Part shown: one piece after another, positions 44,075 through 52,784 of the stretch
Position numbering within the stretch: the first letter of the stretch is position 1
How the letters are laid out: each line of letters opens with the position of its first letter
Assembly: GCF_900492205.1 (NCBI RefSeq)
Contig: NZ_UEYQ01000001.1
Coordinates: forward strand, 248,001 to 312,000
Reading direction: 5' to 3'
DNA: 64,000 nt
DNA from: Ciceribacter sp. T2.26MG-112.2
GTDB lineage: Bacteria > Pseudomonadota > Alphaproteobacteria > Rhizobiales > Rhizobiaceae
Translations under genes and position numbers: made by a program
Notes under the pieces: generated by a model
Database searches by the model: none
The model's input: only the letters and a program-made list of their open reading frames with translations
Told to the model about the DNA's origin: nothing

Positions 44075-47074
44075 TCAGTGCGCCTCGTCCCAATTGTGCG
44101 CGGCGCGGGCATCGACCTTGAGCGGCACGCGCATGGAAACGGCCGGCATGGCGGCATGCTCCATGGTCGCAACGATGATCGGCATGGCGGCCTCGACCGC
44201 CTCGTCCTCGACCTCGAAGATCAGTTCGTCATGCACCTGCAAAAGCATGCGTGCCCGTTCCTTCAGGCCGGCCGTCTCGAGCGCCGGCTCGACCTTGATC
44301 ATGGCGCGGCGGATGATGTCGGCGGCCGAGCCCTGGATCGGGGCGTTGATCGCTGCGCGCTCGTTGAAGGCGCGCATCGACGGGTTGGACGACCTGATTT
44401 CCGGATAGTGGGCGCGACGGCCGAAGATGGTTTCGACATAGCCGTTTTCGCGGGCAAAGGCCTTGGTGCTTTCCATGTAGTCCTTGATGCCCGGAAAGCG
44501 CTCGAAATACTTCTTGATGTAGTCGCCGGCTTCCGACCGCTCGATGCCGAGCTGGTTGGCCAGCCCGAAGGCGGAAATGCCGTAGATGATGCCGAAATTG
44601 ATCGCCTTGGCGCGGCGGCGCACTTCCGACGGCATGCCCTCGACCGGCACGCCGAACATTTCGGAAGCCGTCATCGCATGGATGTCGATGCCGTCGGCGA
44701 AGGCCTGGCGCAGCTGCTGGATATCGGCGACATGGGCCAGCACGCGCAGCTCGATCTGGCTGTAGTCGGCCGACAGCAGCTTGTGCCCCGGGGTCGAGAC
44801 GAAGGCGGTGCGGATCTTGCGGCCCTCGGCGGTGCGCACCGGAATGTTCTGCAGGTTTGGTTCGGACGAGGACAGGCGGCCGGTCGTCGTTGAAGCGAGC
44901 GAATAGCAGGTGTGAACGCGCTTTGTCTCAGGGTGGACGAAGCCCGGAAGGGCGTCCGTATAGGTCGATTTAAGCTTGGTCAGCTGGCGCCAGTCGACGA
45001 TCTTGCGCGGCAGCGGCGCACCTTCGGCGGCGAGGTCTTCCAGCACCTGGGCCGAGGTGGACCATTGGCCGGTCTTCGTCTTCGAGCCGCCGGGAAGGCC
45101 CATGCGGCCGAACAGGATGTCGCCGAGCTGCTTGGGCGAACCGATGTTGAAGCGCTCGCCGGCGAGTTCATAGATCTCGTCCTCGAAGGCGGCTGCCTTC
45201 TGGCCGAGTTCGCCGGACAGGCGCGACAGGATCTGCCGGTCGATCGAGATGCCCCGCTCTTCCATGTCGGCGAGAACCGGGATCAACGGGCGCTCCAGCC
45301 GCTCGTAGATGCGCGTCAGCTTGTCGGCCGCGAGCCGGGGTTTGAGCACCATCCACAGGCGCAGCGTCACGTCCGCGTCTTCCGCGGCATAGGCGGTCGC
45401 CTTGTCGATATCGACATGATCGAAGGTGACCGACGACTTGCCGGTGCCGGCGACATCCTTGTAGGCGATCGGCGTGTGGCCGAGCCATTTCTCAGAGAGG
45501 CCATCCATGCCGTGATTGCCCTTGCCGGCATCCAGCACATAGGACATCAGCATGGTGTCGTCGAAGCCCTTGATGACGACGCCGTAACGCTTCATCAGCA
45601 GGTAGTCGTATTTGAGGTTCTGGGCGACCTTGAGGATCGACGGGTCTTCGAGCAGGCTTTTCAGTGCATCGAGCGCCGCCGCCATCGGGATCTGGCCCTC
45701 GGCCAGCTTCAGGCCGTCGCTGAACAGGTCGTCGCGGCCGGTCTTGTGGCCAAGCGGCACATAGGCGGCGCGAATGTCGGTCGAGCCGGACTGCTGGCCA
45801 TTGTCGGCGATGGCCAGCGAGAAACCGACCAGCTCGGCCAGCATCGGATCGATGGAAGTCGTCTCGGTATCGAAGGCAACAAGGCCGGTTTCGCGCGCAG
45901 CATCGATCCAGGCATTCAGCGTATCGAGGTCGCGGATCGTCTGGTAACCGGTCGTGTCGATCTTGGCGCCATGGAACGCTGCCGCGCGCGCGGAGGCCAG
46001 ATCCGCCGGTCTCGGATCGCCGGTCGTCGGTGATGAAAGCTGGGCTGCCTTGCCGGCCTCAACCGGTGCGGCGGACGGAGCGGAGGCCCCGCCATTTGCC
46101 GGTACTGCTGCGTCGAGGTCCGGTCCGTGGGCGGCTGGCCCCCATTCGACAGTGACCGGAGCCGGCTCGATGGCGGAGGCATCACAGCCGCAAGCCTCGG
46201 CGACGCGACGCGTCAGCGTGGTGAATTCCATCGTCTTCAGGAAACCAATCAGCCTCGGTCCGTCCTGCTTTTCCAGCACCAGGGCATCGAGCGGCATTTC
46301 GAGCGGCACATCGGTTTTCAACGTCACCAGCTGGCGCGACAGGCGCACGAGATCGGCATTGGCGATGATGCTTTCGCGGCGCTTGACCTGCTTGATCTCG
46401 CTTGCACGGGCCAGCAGTGTATCGAGATCACCGAACTCCTCCAGCAGCTGGGCCGCCGTCTTCGGGCCAATACCGGGAACGCCGGGCACATTGTCGGTCG
46501 AATCGCCGGTCAACGATTGCAGGTCGATCATCTTTTCCGGTGGCACGCCCCATTTTTCCACGACGTCGGGAATGCCGATCTGCTTGTCCCTCATGCTGTC
46601 ATACATGTGGACCGTGGGGGTGACGAGCTGCATCAGGTCCTTGTCGGAGGAGATGATGGTGACGTCGGCGCCGATCGCCTCTGCCTGGCGGGCATAGGTG
46701 GCGATCAGGTCGTCGGCCTCGAAACCCTCGGTTTCGATGCAGGGCAGGTTGAAGGCGCGGGTCGCCTGGCGGATCAGGCCGAACTGCGGGACCAGCTCTT
46801 CCGGCGGCGCCGACCGATTGGCCTTGTACTGCGGATAGAGTTCCTTGCGGAAGGTCTTGGACGAATAGTCGAAAATGACGGCGAAGTGGGTCGGCGTCAC
46901 CCCGACATTCGTGTCACGCGCGTCCGTCAGCAGCTTCCACAGCATGTTGCAGAAACCCGAGACGGCGCCAACCGGCAGCCCGTCGGACTTGCGGGTCAGC
47001 GGAGGAAGGGCGTGGAAGGCGCGGAAGATGAAGCCCGAGCCGTCGACGAGGAAGAGATGATCGCCTTTTTTCAT
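44075..47074 (-). CDS. polA: DNA polymerase I
   Basis: The 999-residue enzyme has all three domains. The 5'-nuclease (residues 1-295) starts KKGDHLFLVDGSGFIFRAF. An active 3'-5' exonuclease has the FDTETT acidic pair near 401/403, QNLKYDY and YAAEDADVT. The polymerase has motif A DYSQIELRV near 768 and motif C VHDELIFEVED near 948. It fills gaps in repair and removes Okazaki primers. A linker rich in alanine, proline and serine (about residues 325-385) separates the first two domains. The start at 47074 fits the family. The divergent interval to marR carries EcpR1. Confidence 0.95.
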   Translation of the reverse strand: MKKGDHLFLVDGSGFIFRAFHALPPLTRKSDGLPVGAVSGFCNMLWKLLTDARDTNVGVTPTHFAVIFDYSSKTFRKELYPQYKANRSAPPEELVPQFGLIRQATRAFNLPCIETEGFEADDLIATYARQAEAIGADVTIISSDKDLMQLVTPTVHMYDSMRDKQIGIPDVVEKWGVPPEKMIDLQSLTGDSTDNVPGVPGIGPKTAAQLLEEFGDLDTLLARASEIKQVKRRESIIANADLVRLSRQLVTLKTDVPLEMPLDALVLEKQDGPRLIGFLKTMEFTTLTRRVAEACGCDASAIEPAPVTVEWGPAAHGPDLDAAVPANGGASAPSAAPVEAGKAAQLSSPTTGDPRPADLASARAAAFHGAKIDTTGYQTIRDLDTLNAWIDAARETGLVAFDTETTSIDPMLAELVGFSLAIADNGQQSGSTDIRAAYVPLGHKTGRDDLFSDGLKLAEGQIPMAAALDALKSLLEDPSILKVAQNLKYDYLLMKRYGVVIKGFDDTMLMSYVLDAGKGNHGMDGLSEKWLGHTPIAYKDVAGTGKSSVTFDHVDIDKATAYAAEDADVTLRLWMVLKPRLAADKLTRIYERLERPLIPVLADMEERGISIDRQILSRLSGELGQKAAAFEDEIYELAGERFNIGSPKQLGDILFGRMGLPGGSKTKTGQWSTSAQVLEDLAAEGAPLPRKIVDWRQLTKLKSTYTDALPGFVHPETKRVHTCYSLASTTTGRLSSSEPNLQNIPVRTAEGRKIRTAFVSTPGHKLLSADYSQIELRVLAHVADIQQLRQAFADGIDIHAMTASEMFGVPVEGMPSEVRRRAKAINFGIIYGISAFGLANQLGIERSEAGDYIKKYFERFPGIKDYMESTKAFARENGYVETIFGRRAHYPEIRSSNPSMRAFNERAAINAPIQGSAADIIRRAMIKVEPALETAGLKERARMLLQVHDELIFEVEDEAVEAAMPIIVATMEHAAMPAVSMRVPLKVDARAAHNWDEAH

Positions 47075-47224
47075 GTCGGCATGGATAGCGCGGGGCGTTC
47101 GAGGCGTCCATATAAACTTGGCGCGGGAACCCGGCCGCAAACACGGAAACGTTACGAATTTGTAATCCGGTCTTCCCTTGAAAAACCATATTTCACCGCA
47201 CATTTGATAGTCACCGGCGCCTGA

Positions 47225-47365
47225 TCACGCCGCAGTCTGAAAGAGGCTCGTCCCCCGCCGCTTCAGACTGGACAAAGGCCTTATCCCCCTCTCCGGGCCT
47301 TTGTCCCTCGTTTCGAAGCCGCCATCGCGTCCGCCTCCACGCAATGGCGGCTTCTTCACGTCCCG
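47225..47365 (+). ncRNA. ecpR1: Three-stem-loop small RNA in the polA-marR interval, EcpR1 homologue
   Basis: Three consecutive perfect inverted repeats fill this interval. CAGTCTGAA/TTCAGACTG is at 47233-47270, GGACAAAGGCC/GGCCTTTGTCC at 47270-47306 and GAAGCCGCCAT/ATGGCGGCTTC at 47315-47354. Each has 9- or 11-bp arms and a C-rich loop of 15-20 bases (for example TTATCCCCCTCTCCG). In Sinorhizobium meliloti the stress-induced sRNA EcpR1, which represses the cell-cycle genes gcrA and dnaA, maps between polA and a regulator gene and has three stem-loops, as I recall. Location and architecture agree. The plus strand is preferred because the last stem is followed by a pyrimidine-rich stretch; ends are approximate. 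Confidence 0.68.
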
Positions 47366-47469
47366 GCCATGGTTTTCCCTCGCCGCCCAGCCATCGGAAC
47401 TCCGCAGACAGAGATAGATCGCCTACGATTTATTCTTGAGGGAAGCCGCAAACAGGCTTACCCATTGGC

Positions 47470-47901
47470 ATGGCCCGAAATCGCTCCGATTCCGCCACCT
47501 ATCTCGCCGGTCAACTGGCCAAGGGATTTGCCCGCGCCCTGCAGGTGCGTGCGGCGAAACTGGGATTTTCGGCCGGCCAGCTGCCCATTCTGATAGAACT
47601 GTGGAACGAAGAGGGGCTGACCCAGAAGCAGCTCCTCGACAGAGTGGACATCGAACAGGCGACCATGGCCAATACGCTGTCGCGCATGGAGCGCGACGGC
47701 CTGATCGAGCGCCGCCCCCATCCGACCGATCGCCGGGCCCAGCTCGTTTACCTCACCGGCAAGGCACGCGACATGAAGGACGAGGCGCTTTCCGCAGCTG
47801 ACGAGGCCGACCAGGCGTTGTTTGCCGGATTTCGCCGCTTCGAGAAGGAGCTGATGCTCGAATATATCCGCTGGGCGGTCGACAACGCCCGCAAGCTGTG
47901 A
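47470..47901 (+). CDS. MarR-family transcriptional regulator
   Basis: The 143-residue protein has a winged helix (EGLTQKQLLDRVDIEQATMANTLSRMERDGLIERRPHPTDRRAQLVYLT, core LDRVDIEQATMANTLSRM) with the wing arginines typical of MarR, flanked by dimerisation helices. The target is not evident. The start at 47470 follows no strong ribosome binding site. It sits next to the EcpR1 locus as in other rhizobia. The next gene, an M20 peptidase, starts 106 bases downstream. Confidence 0.85.
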   Translation: MARNRSDSATYLAGQLAKGFARALQVRAAKLGFSAGQLPILIELWNEEGLTQKQLLDRVDIEQATMANTLSRMERDGLIERRPHPTDRRAQLVYLTGKARDMKDEALSAADEADQALFAGFRRFEKELMLEYIRWAVDNARKL

Positions 47902-48007
47902 GCGGAAACCCTCCGCCCCACGACGAAATTTAATGTCGACCGGCCTCGAATCCCAAAAGCCTTTGGTCTATCGTCCCGCCGATTTTCAAATTTGCAGGAT
48001 AAATGCC

Positions 48008-49399
48008 ATGACCGATATTTCCGCCGTGCTTGCCAGCGCCGACAAGGCCTTGCCGCAGAGCCTCGACCGGCTGTTCGACCTCGTCCGTATCCGCTCGATC
48101 TCGACCGATCCGGCCTACAAGGCAGAGTGCCGCAAGGCCGCCGAGTGGCTGGTTCAGGAACTGACCGCGCTCGGCTTTACGGCTTCGGTGCGCGACACAC
48201 CCGGTCACCCCATGGTCGTCGCCCATCACGCCGGCGCGACGGCAAACGCGCCGCATGCCCTGTTTTACGGCCACTACGACGTCCAGCCGGTCGATCCGCT
48301 GAACCTTTGGGAAAACGATCCCTTCGCCCCGGCAATCAAGGAAATCGAGCCCGGCCGCAAGGTGATCACCGGCCGCGGCACTTCCGACGACAAGGGACAA
48401 TTGCTGACCTTCGTCGAAGCCTGCCGCGCCTACAAGGCGGTCCATGGCAGCCTGCCGATCGAGATCACCATCCTGTTCGAGGGCGAGGAAGAATCCGGCT
48501 CGCCGTCCCTGAAGCCCTTCCTTCTGGCCAATGCCGAAGAGCTGAAGGCCGATTATGCACTGGTGTGCGACACCAGCATGTGGAACACCGAGACGCCGGC
48601 GATCGCCGCTGCGCTGCGCGGCCTGGTCGGCGAGGAAATCACCATCACGGCTGCCGACCGCGACCTGCATTCCGGCCTGTTCGGCGGTGCCGCCGCCAAC
48701 CCGATCCACATCCTGGTCGACATCCTGGCCGGGCTGCATGACGAAACCGGCCGCATCACCTTGGCCGGCTTCTACGACGGGGTCGAGGAGACGCCGGCCA
48801 ACATCAAGGCATCGTGGGAAACGCTCGGCCGCACGGCGGAAGGCTTCCTTGGGGAAGTGGGCTTGTCTGTGCCCTCGGGCGAAAAGGGCCGCTCGGTGCT
48901 CGAGCTCACCTGGGCGCGGCCGACGGCGGAAGTCAACGGCATTACCGGCGGCTATACCGGCGAGGGTTTCAAGACGGTGATTGCGGCCAAGGCCTCGGCC
49001 AAGGTGTCGTTCCGTCTGGTCGGAGACCAGGACCCGGCGAAGATCCGCGAGAGCTTCCGCGTCTATGTCCGCTCGAAGATCCCGGCCGACTGCTCGGTCG
49101 ATTTCCATGAGCATGGCGGCTCGCCGGCGATCCAGTTGTCCTACGATTCGCCGGTTCTGACCAAGGCCAAGAACGCGCTTTCCGACGAATGGCCGAAGCC
49201 GGCCGTCGTCATCGGCATGGGCGGATCGATCCCGATCGTCGGCGATTTCCAGAAGATGCTCGGCATGGACTCGCTGCTGGTCGGTTTCGGCCTGACCGAC
49301 GACCGCATTCATTCGCCGAACGAGAAGTACGACCTGAACTCGTTCCACAAGGGCATCCGCTCGTGGATCCGCATCCTGGATGCACTCGCTTCGGCCTGA
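48008..49399 (+). CDS. M20-family metallopeptidase (dipeptidase)
   Basis: The 463-residue enzyme has the M20 metal motifs FYGHYDVQPVDP (H and D), GRGTSDDKGQ, FEGEEESGSP with the catalytic glutamates, and a late histidine in DDRIHSPNEKYD. The dimerisation lid domain is in the middle. This layout is that of cytosolic nonspecific dipeptidase/carnosinase-like M20 enzymes. The ATG at 48008 has AGGA eight bases upstream. Exact substrate is unknown. A hairpin (GCGCGCTG/CAGCGCGC, 49410-49435) follows the stop. Confidence 0.88.
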   Translation: MTDISAVLASADKALPQSLDRLFDLVRIRSISTDPAYKAECRKAAEWLVQELTALGFTASVRDTPGHPMVVAHHAGATANAPHALFYGHYDVQPVDPLNLWENDPFAPAIKEIEPGRKVITGRGTSDDKGQLLTFVEACRAYKAVHGSLPIEITILFEGEEESGSPSLKPFLLANAEELKADYALVCDTSMWNTETPAIAAALRGLVGEEITITAADRDLHSGLFGGAAANPIHILVDILAGLHDETGRITLAGFYDGVEETPANIKASWETLGRTAEGFLGEVGLSVPSGEKGRSVLELTWARPTAEVNGITGGYTGEGFKTVIAAKASAKVSFRLVGDQDPAKIRESFRVYVRSKIPADCSVDFHEHGGSPAIQLSYDSPVLTKAKNALSDEWPKPAVVIGMGGSIPIVGDFQKMLGMDSLLVGFGLTDDRIHSPNEKYDLNSFHKGIRSWIRILDALASA

Positions 49400-49480
49400 C
49401 CAGGAAGTAGCGCGCTGTCCCTTGTGGCAGCGCGCCTCGCCTTCGAGGCCCACAGGGAGGCCGATGGTCCGCGAGGGCAA

Positions 49481-49513
49481 AAACGCAAAAAGGCCGGGAG
49501 TTACCCGACCTTT
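49481..49513 (-). terminator. Terminator hairpin, strongest on the minus strand
   Basis: AAAGGTCGGG and CCCGGCCTTT (minus-strand reading) form a 10-bp stem with one mismatch and a 5-base loop. It is followed by TTTTT, GCG and another TTTTT. On the plus strand it is weaker (CCTTTCC follows) but could end the M20 gene. No minus-strand protein gene lies upstream of it, so it may belong to an unannotated RNA. Confidence 0.6.
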
Positions 49514-49647
49514 CCTCTGCCGTTTCGACGCCCGTGCCAGTACATCCGTGGTCAGGGGCGGAAACGAGCAATGCGCATTTCCGGACATTGGCCTCAGCCT
49601 CTCGGCATCGGCGCGCGTCCCATGATCATTAGAATGACCTGAAGTGA

Positions 49648-49662
49648 TTAACGAAAGGTTAA
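49648..49662. promoter_or_regulatory. CtrA box TTAA-N7-TTAA in the M20-YbaK interval
   Basis: TTAA-CGAAAGG-TTAA is a perfect match to the alphaproteobacterial CtrA consensus. It lies 153 bases upstream of the YbaK-type gene and about 135 bases from the minus-strand terminator, so it could control either direction. Confidence 0.5.
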
Positions 49663-49814
49663 CGCCTCGCTCATTCCTGATCCGAAACGCTGCAACCATC
49701 TTGTAGCGGCCGCAGCATTTGTTGGACCTCAAATGGGAAGCCCGGACCTGCTTATCAAGGGGTCTTCTCGGACGAGGCTTGCCTGTCGATGACAGCTGCG
49801 GATAAATTAGGCCC

Positions 49815-50273
49815 ATGAGCCTCCAGTCCGTCCGTTCCTTCTTTGCCGAAAAAGCCCCCGACATCGACGTCATCGTCACCGATGCGAGTTCGGCGACCGT
49901 AACGCTTGCCGCCGAAGCTCATGGCGTCGAACCGGACCAGATCGCCAAGACGATCTGCCTGAGGATCGGCGACGACGTCGTGCTGGTGGTGACCGCCGGC
50001 ACCAGACGACTCGACAATCGCAAGTTCAAGGACCGCTTCGGCGTCAAGCCGCGCATGCTGGGGCCGGAAGACGTGGTCGAGGTCACCAGCCATCCGGTCG
50101 GCGGCGTCTGTCCGTTCGGCCTGCCCTCACCCCTCAAGGTCTATTGCGACGTGTCGCTGAAATCGTTCGACCAGGTCGTGCCCGCCGCCGGCGCCACCAA
50201 TTCGGCGGTCCACATTGCGCCCGGCCGCATGGCGGAACTGACCAATGCCGAGTGGGCGGATCTCTGCCAGTAG
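49815..50273 (+). CDS. YbaK/EbsC-type aminoacyl-tRNA deacylase domain protein
   Basis: The 152-residue single-domain protein has AEAHGVEPDQIAKTICLRI, the conserved GTRRLDNRKFKD region and the VGGVCPFGLPSPLKVYCD motif of YbaK/ProX editing proteins. The family hydrolyses mischarged Cys- or Ala-tRNA(Pro) in trans. Length is typical of YbaK. Substrate amino acid cannot be assigned. A CtrA box lies upstream. Confidence 0.85.
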   Translation: MSLQSVRSFFAEKAPDIDVIVTDASSATVTLAAEAHGVEPDQIAKTICLRIGDDVVLVVTAGTRRLDNRKFKDRFGVKPRMLGPEDVVEVTSHPVGGVCPFGLPSPLKVYCDVSLKSFDQVVPAAGATNSAVHIAPGRMAELTNAEWADLCQ

Positions 50274-50355
50274 GACGGTATCCATCACGCGCCGGAGCGC
50301 GCTGGCTCATCGCAGGGCCGAAGGAACGGCGCGACAGGGGAATGTTTACCGCGTG

Positions 50356-50370
50356 TTAACCCCCCCTTAA
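50356..50370 (+). promoter_or_regulatory. CtrA box TTAA-N7-TTAA upstream of the class A PBP gene
   Basis: TTAA-CCCCCCC-TTAA is a perfect CtrA-type site 134 bases before the PBP start, within the 231-base interval after the YbaK-type gene. It suggests cell-cycle control of a peptidoglycan synthase. Confidence 0.5.
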
Positions 50371-50504
50371 ATAGCCGCATTTAGACTCCAATCCTCCGGC
50401 CGCGCCTTCCTGCTTGTCATGCGGCTGCAACACACAGCGCAAAGCGCGTCACGGCAAAGGCCAAGGACGCTGGCGCACAGGTTTCTGGAGCAAGATCGCC
50501 GGCC

Positions 50505-52784
50505 ATGGCAAGCAGAGGCAAATCCCGTGAACGCGTCGAGCCGACCTTCGAGGAGGAGGACGAGCGCGGTGACGAGCTTCGCGTCGATGCCGGCGACCGG
50601 ATCGGCGGCAAGCGCACGGGCCGGGGCACCAAGGCAAAGACCGGCAAGACGGCAAAGGCCGCGCCCAAGTCGCGCTCGTCGGGCCGCGGCAGGGGCAAGA
50701 CGAAGCGCAGTTCTAGCGGTTTGTCCGGCCTGCTCGGCCGGCTGATCTACTGGTGCATCGTGCTCGGCATCTGGGGCGCGATCGGCGTCGGCGGGATCGT
50801 CATGTATTACGGCGCGCGCATGCCGAGCGCCAGTTCCTGGTCGATCCCCGAGCGTCCACCCAACCTCAAGGTCGTCTCCGTCGAGGGAACCGTCATCGCC
50901 AATCGCGGCGCGACCGGCGGCGAGGCGCTGGCGCTCGAAGACATGTCGCCGTTCATACCGCAGGCGGTCATGGCCATCGAGGACAGGCGCTTCTATTCGC
51001 ATTTCGGCGTGGATCCACTCGGGCTTGCCCGCGCGGTGGTGACCAACCTGGCCAGCGGCCGTACGGTGCAGGGCGGGTCGACGCTGACGCAGCAGCTGGC
51101 GAAGAACCTGTTCCTCTCACCCGAACGCACGATCGAACGCAAGATCCAGGAAGTGCTCCTGTCCTTCTGGCTCGAACACAAGTTCACCAAGGACCAGATC
51201 CTGGCGATGTATCTCAACCGCGTCTATTTCGGCTCGAACGCCTATGGCGTGGAGGCGGCATCGCGGCGCTATTTCTCCAAGTCGGCCCGCGATGTGAACC
51301 TCGGCGAGGCCGCACTGCTGGCCGGCCTGCTGAAGGCTCCGTCGCGCCTTTCCCCGGCACGCGACCCTGAAGCCGCCGAAGCGCGCGCGCAGGTCGTTCT
51401 CGGCGCCATGCGCGAGGAAGGCTTCATCTCCGACGACGAGACCAAGACGGCGATGTCGCAGACCCCGACCACGGCCAAGCGCTACTGGACCGGTGCCGGC
51501 CAATACGTGGCCGACATGGTGCTCGACGAAACCAAGCGCCTCATCGGCACGATCAGCGAGGATCTCGTCGTCGAGACAACGATCGACATGACCCTCGAGA
51601 AGAAGGCCGAGGCCGTGATCGTCGAAAGCCTCGAGGCCGAGGGTGACAAGCTCAAGGCCTCACAGGCCGCGCTCGTATCGATCGACGGCACGGGGGCGAT
51701 CCGCGCCCTGGTCGGCGGCAAGGACTATGCCGAGAGCCAGTTCAACCGCGCGGTAAAGGCCAGGCGCCAGCCGGGCTCGGCCTTCAAGCCGTTCGTCTAC
51801 GCCGCGGCGCTGGAAACGGGCGTGCGCCCCGAATCCACCCGCAATGACGCACCTGTCAGGATCGGAAACTGGACTCCGGAGAACTATGACGAAAAATATC
51901 GCGGGCCTGTCACCATTTCCCATGCGCTGGCCAATTCGCTGAACACCATTGCCGCGCAGCTGGTGATGGAGGTGGGTCCGGACCATGTCATCAAGCTTGC
52001 CCACCGGCTCGGCATCGAATCGGAGCTGCAATCCAATGCCTCGATCGCGCTCGGCACGTCGGAAGTGTCGCTGCTCGAGCTGACGGCCGCCTATGCGCCC
52101 TTCATGAACGGCGGCTACAAGGCGACGCCGCACATCATCCGTCGCATCTCCACCGCCGAAGGCAAGGTGCTCTATGAGAACGACTATGCCGAACCGCCCC
52201 GCGTGCTCGGCGAACCCGTGGTCGCCGCCATGAACCGCATGCTGAAGGGCGTCATCACCGACGGCACCGGCAAGAAGGCCCGTCTCGACGGCTGGGAAGC
52301 AGCGGGCAAGTCCGGCACGACCCAGTCCTTCCGCGACGCGCTGTTCGTCGGCTATACCAGCAACCTGACGACCGGCGTATGGTTCGGCAATGACGACGGC
52401 CAGTCGATGAAGAAGGTGACGGGCGGCGGGCTTCCCGCCAAGGCATGGCACGATTTCATGACGGCCGCCCATGCAGGCCTGACGCCCGTACCTCTCGCCG
52501 GCGAAGACTATGTCGAGCCGCAGGCGCAACCGATGACGATCGGCACCATCCTTTCGGACGTTTTTTCCGGCGGAGAAGAGCGCTATCCGGCTGCGCCCAA
52601 CGCGCCCGCCGTCCGGCAAGAGGAGGCCCCGCGGGCAGGCGGGCCGCCGGCGGAAATCCCGCAGGCCGATCCGTATCAACAGGGGGCGGGCGGACCTGTT
52701 CCGCCAGCCGATGTCGGCACTCCATCACCGGTCCAGCCGGCGAGCCGTCGCACGACCCTTCTGGACATCATCATGGGGCAATGA
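50505..52784 (+). CDS. Class A penicillin-binding protein (PBP1A family)
   Basis: The 759-residue bifunctional enzyme has a basic cytoplasmic N-terminus of about 75 residues (GRGTKAKTGKTAKAAPKSR) and one membrane helix (IYWCIVLGIWGAIGVGGIVMYY). A GT51 glycosyltransferase follows (EDRRFYSHFGVD, GGSTLTQQLAKN). The transpeptidase has S425 in PGSAFKP, SLN and KSGTT. It polymerises and cross-links peptidoglycan. The tail after the transpeptidase is rich in proline and alanine. The upstream CtrA box suggests cell-cycle control. Confidence 0.93.
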   Translation: MASRGKSRERVEPTFEEEDERGDELRVDAGDRIGGKRTGRGTKAKTGKTAKAAPKSRSSGRGRGKTKRSSSGLSGLLGRLIYWCIVLGIWGAIGVGGIVMYYGARMPSASSWSIPERPPNLKVVSVEGTVIANRGATGGEALALEDMSPFIPQAVMAIEDRRFYSHFGVDPLGLARAVVTNLASGRTVQGGSTLTQQLAKNLFLSPERTIERKIQEVLLSFWLEHKFTKDQILAMYLNRVYFGSNAYGVEAASRRYFSKSARDVNLGEAALLAGLLKAPSRLSPARDPEAAEARAQVVLGAMREEGFISDDETKTAMSQTPTTAKRYWTGAGQYVADMVLDETKRLIGTISEDLVVETTIDMTLEKKAEAVIVESLEAEGDKLKASQAALVSIDGTGAIRALVGGKDYAESQFNRAVKARRQPGSAFKPFVYAAALETGVRPESTRNDAPVRIGNWTPENYDEKYRGPVTISHALANSLNTIAAQLVMEVGPDHVIKLAHRLGIESELQSNASIALGTSEVSLLELTAAYAPFMNGGYKATPHIIRRISTAEGKVLYENDYAEPPRVLGEPVVAAMNRMLKGVITDGTGKKARLDGWEAAGKSGTTQSFRDALFVGYTSNLTTGVWFGNDDGQSMKKVTGGGLPAKAWHDFMTAAHAGLTPVPLAGEDYVEPQAQPMTIGTILSDVFSGGEERYPAAPNAPAVRQEEAPRAGGPPAEIPQADPYQQGAGGPVPPADVGTPSPVQPASRRTTLLDIIMGQ

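Larger units (their letters stand above)
49400..49814. other. 415-base non-coding interval with hairpins and a CtrA box
   Basis: No convincing gene is seen on either strand. The interval holds a GC hairpin at 49410-49435, a terminator-like hairpin at 49481-49513 and a perfect CtrA box at 49648-49662. A minus-strand transcript starting near the CtrA box and ending at the hairpin would be a small RNA of roughly 130-160 bases. Confidence 0.45.

Noticed and set aside
49571-49642. 23-codon plus-strand frame starting MRISGHWPQP in the M20-YbaK interval
   Set aside because: Very short, no good ribosome binding site and no hydrophobic or domain features.
47930-49879. Minus-strand frame of 649 codons opposite the M20 peptidase
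   Set aside because: It runs through a terminator hairpin and a CtrA box and has no domain. It is a shadow of the peptidase.
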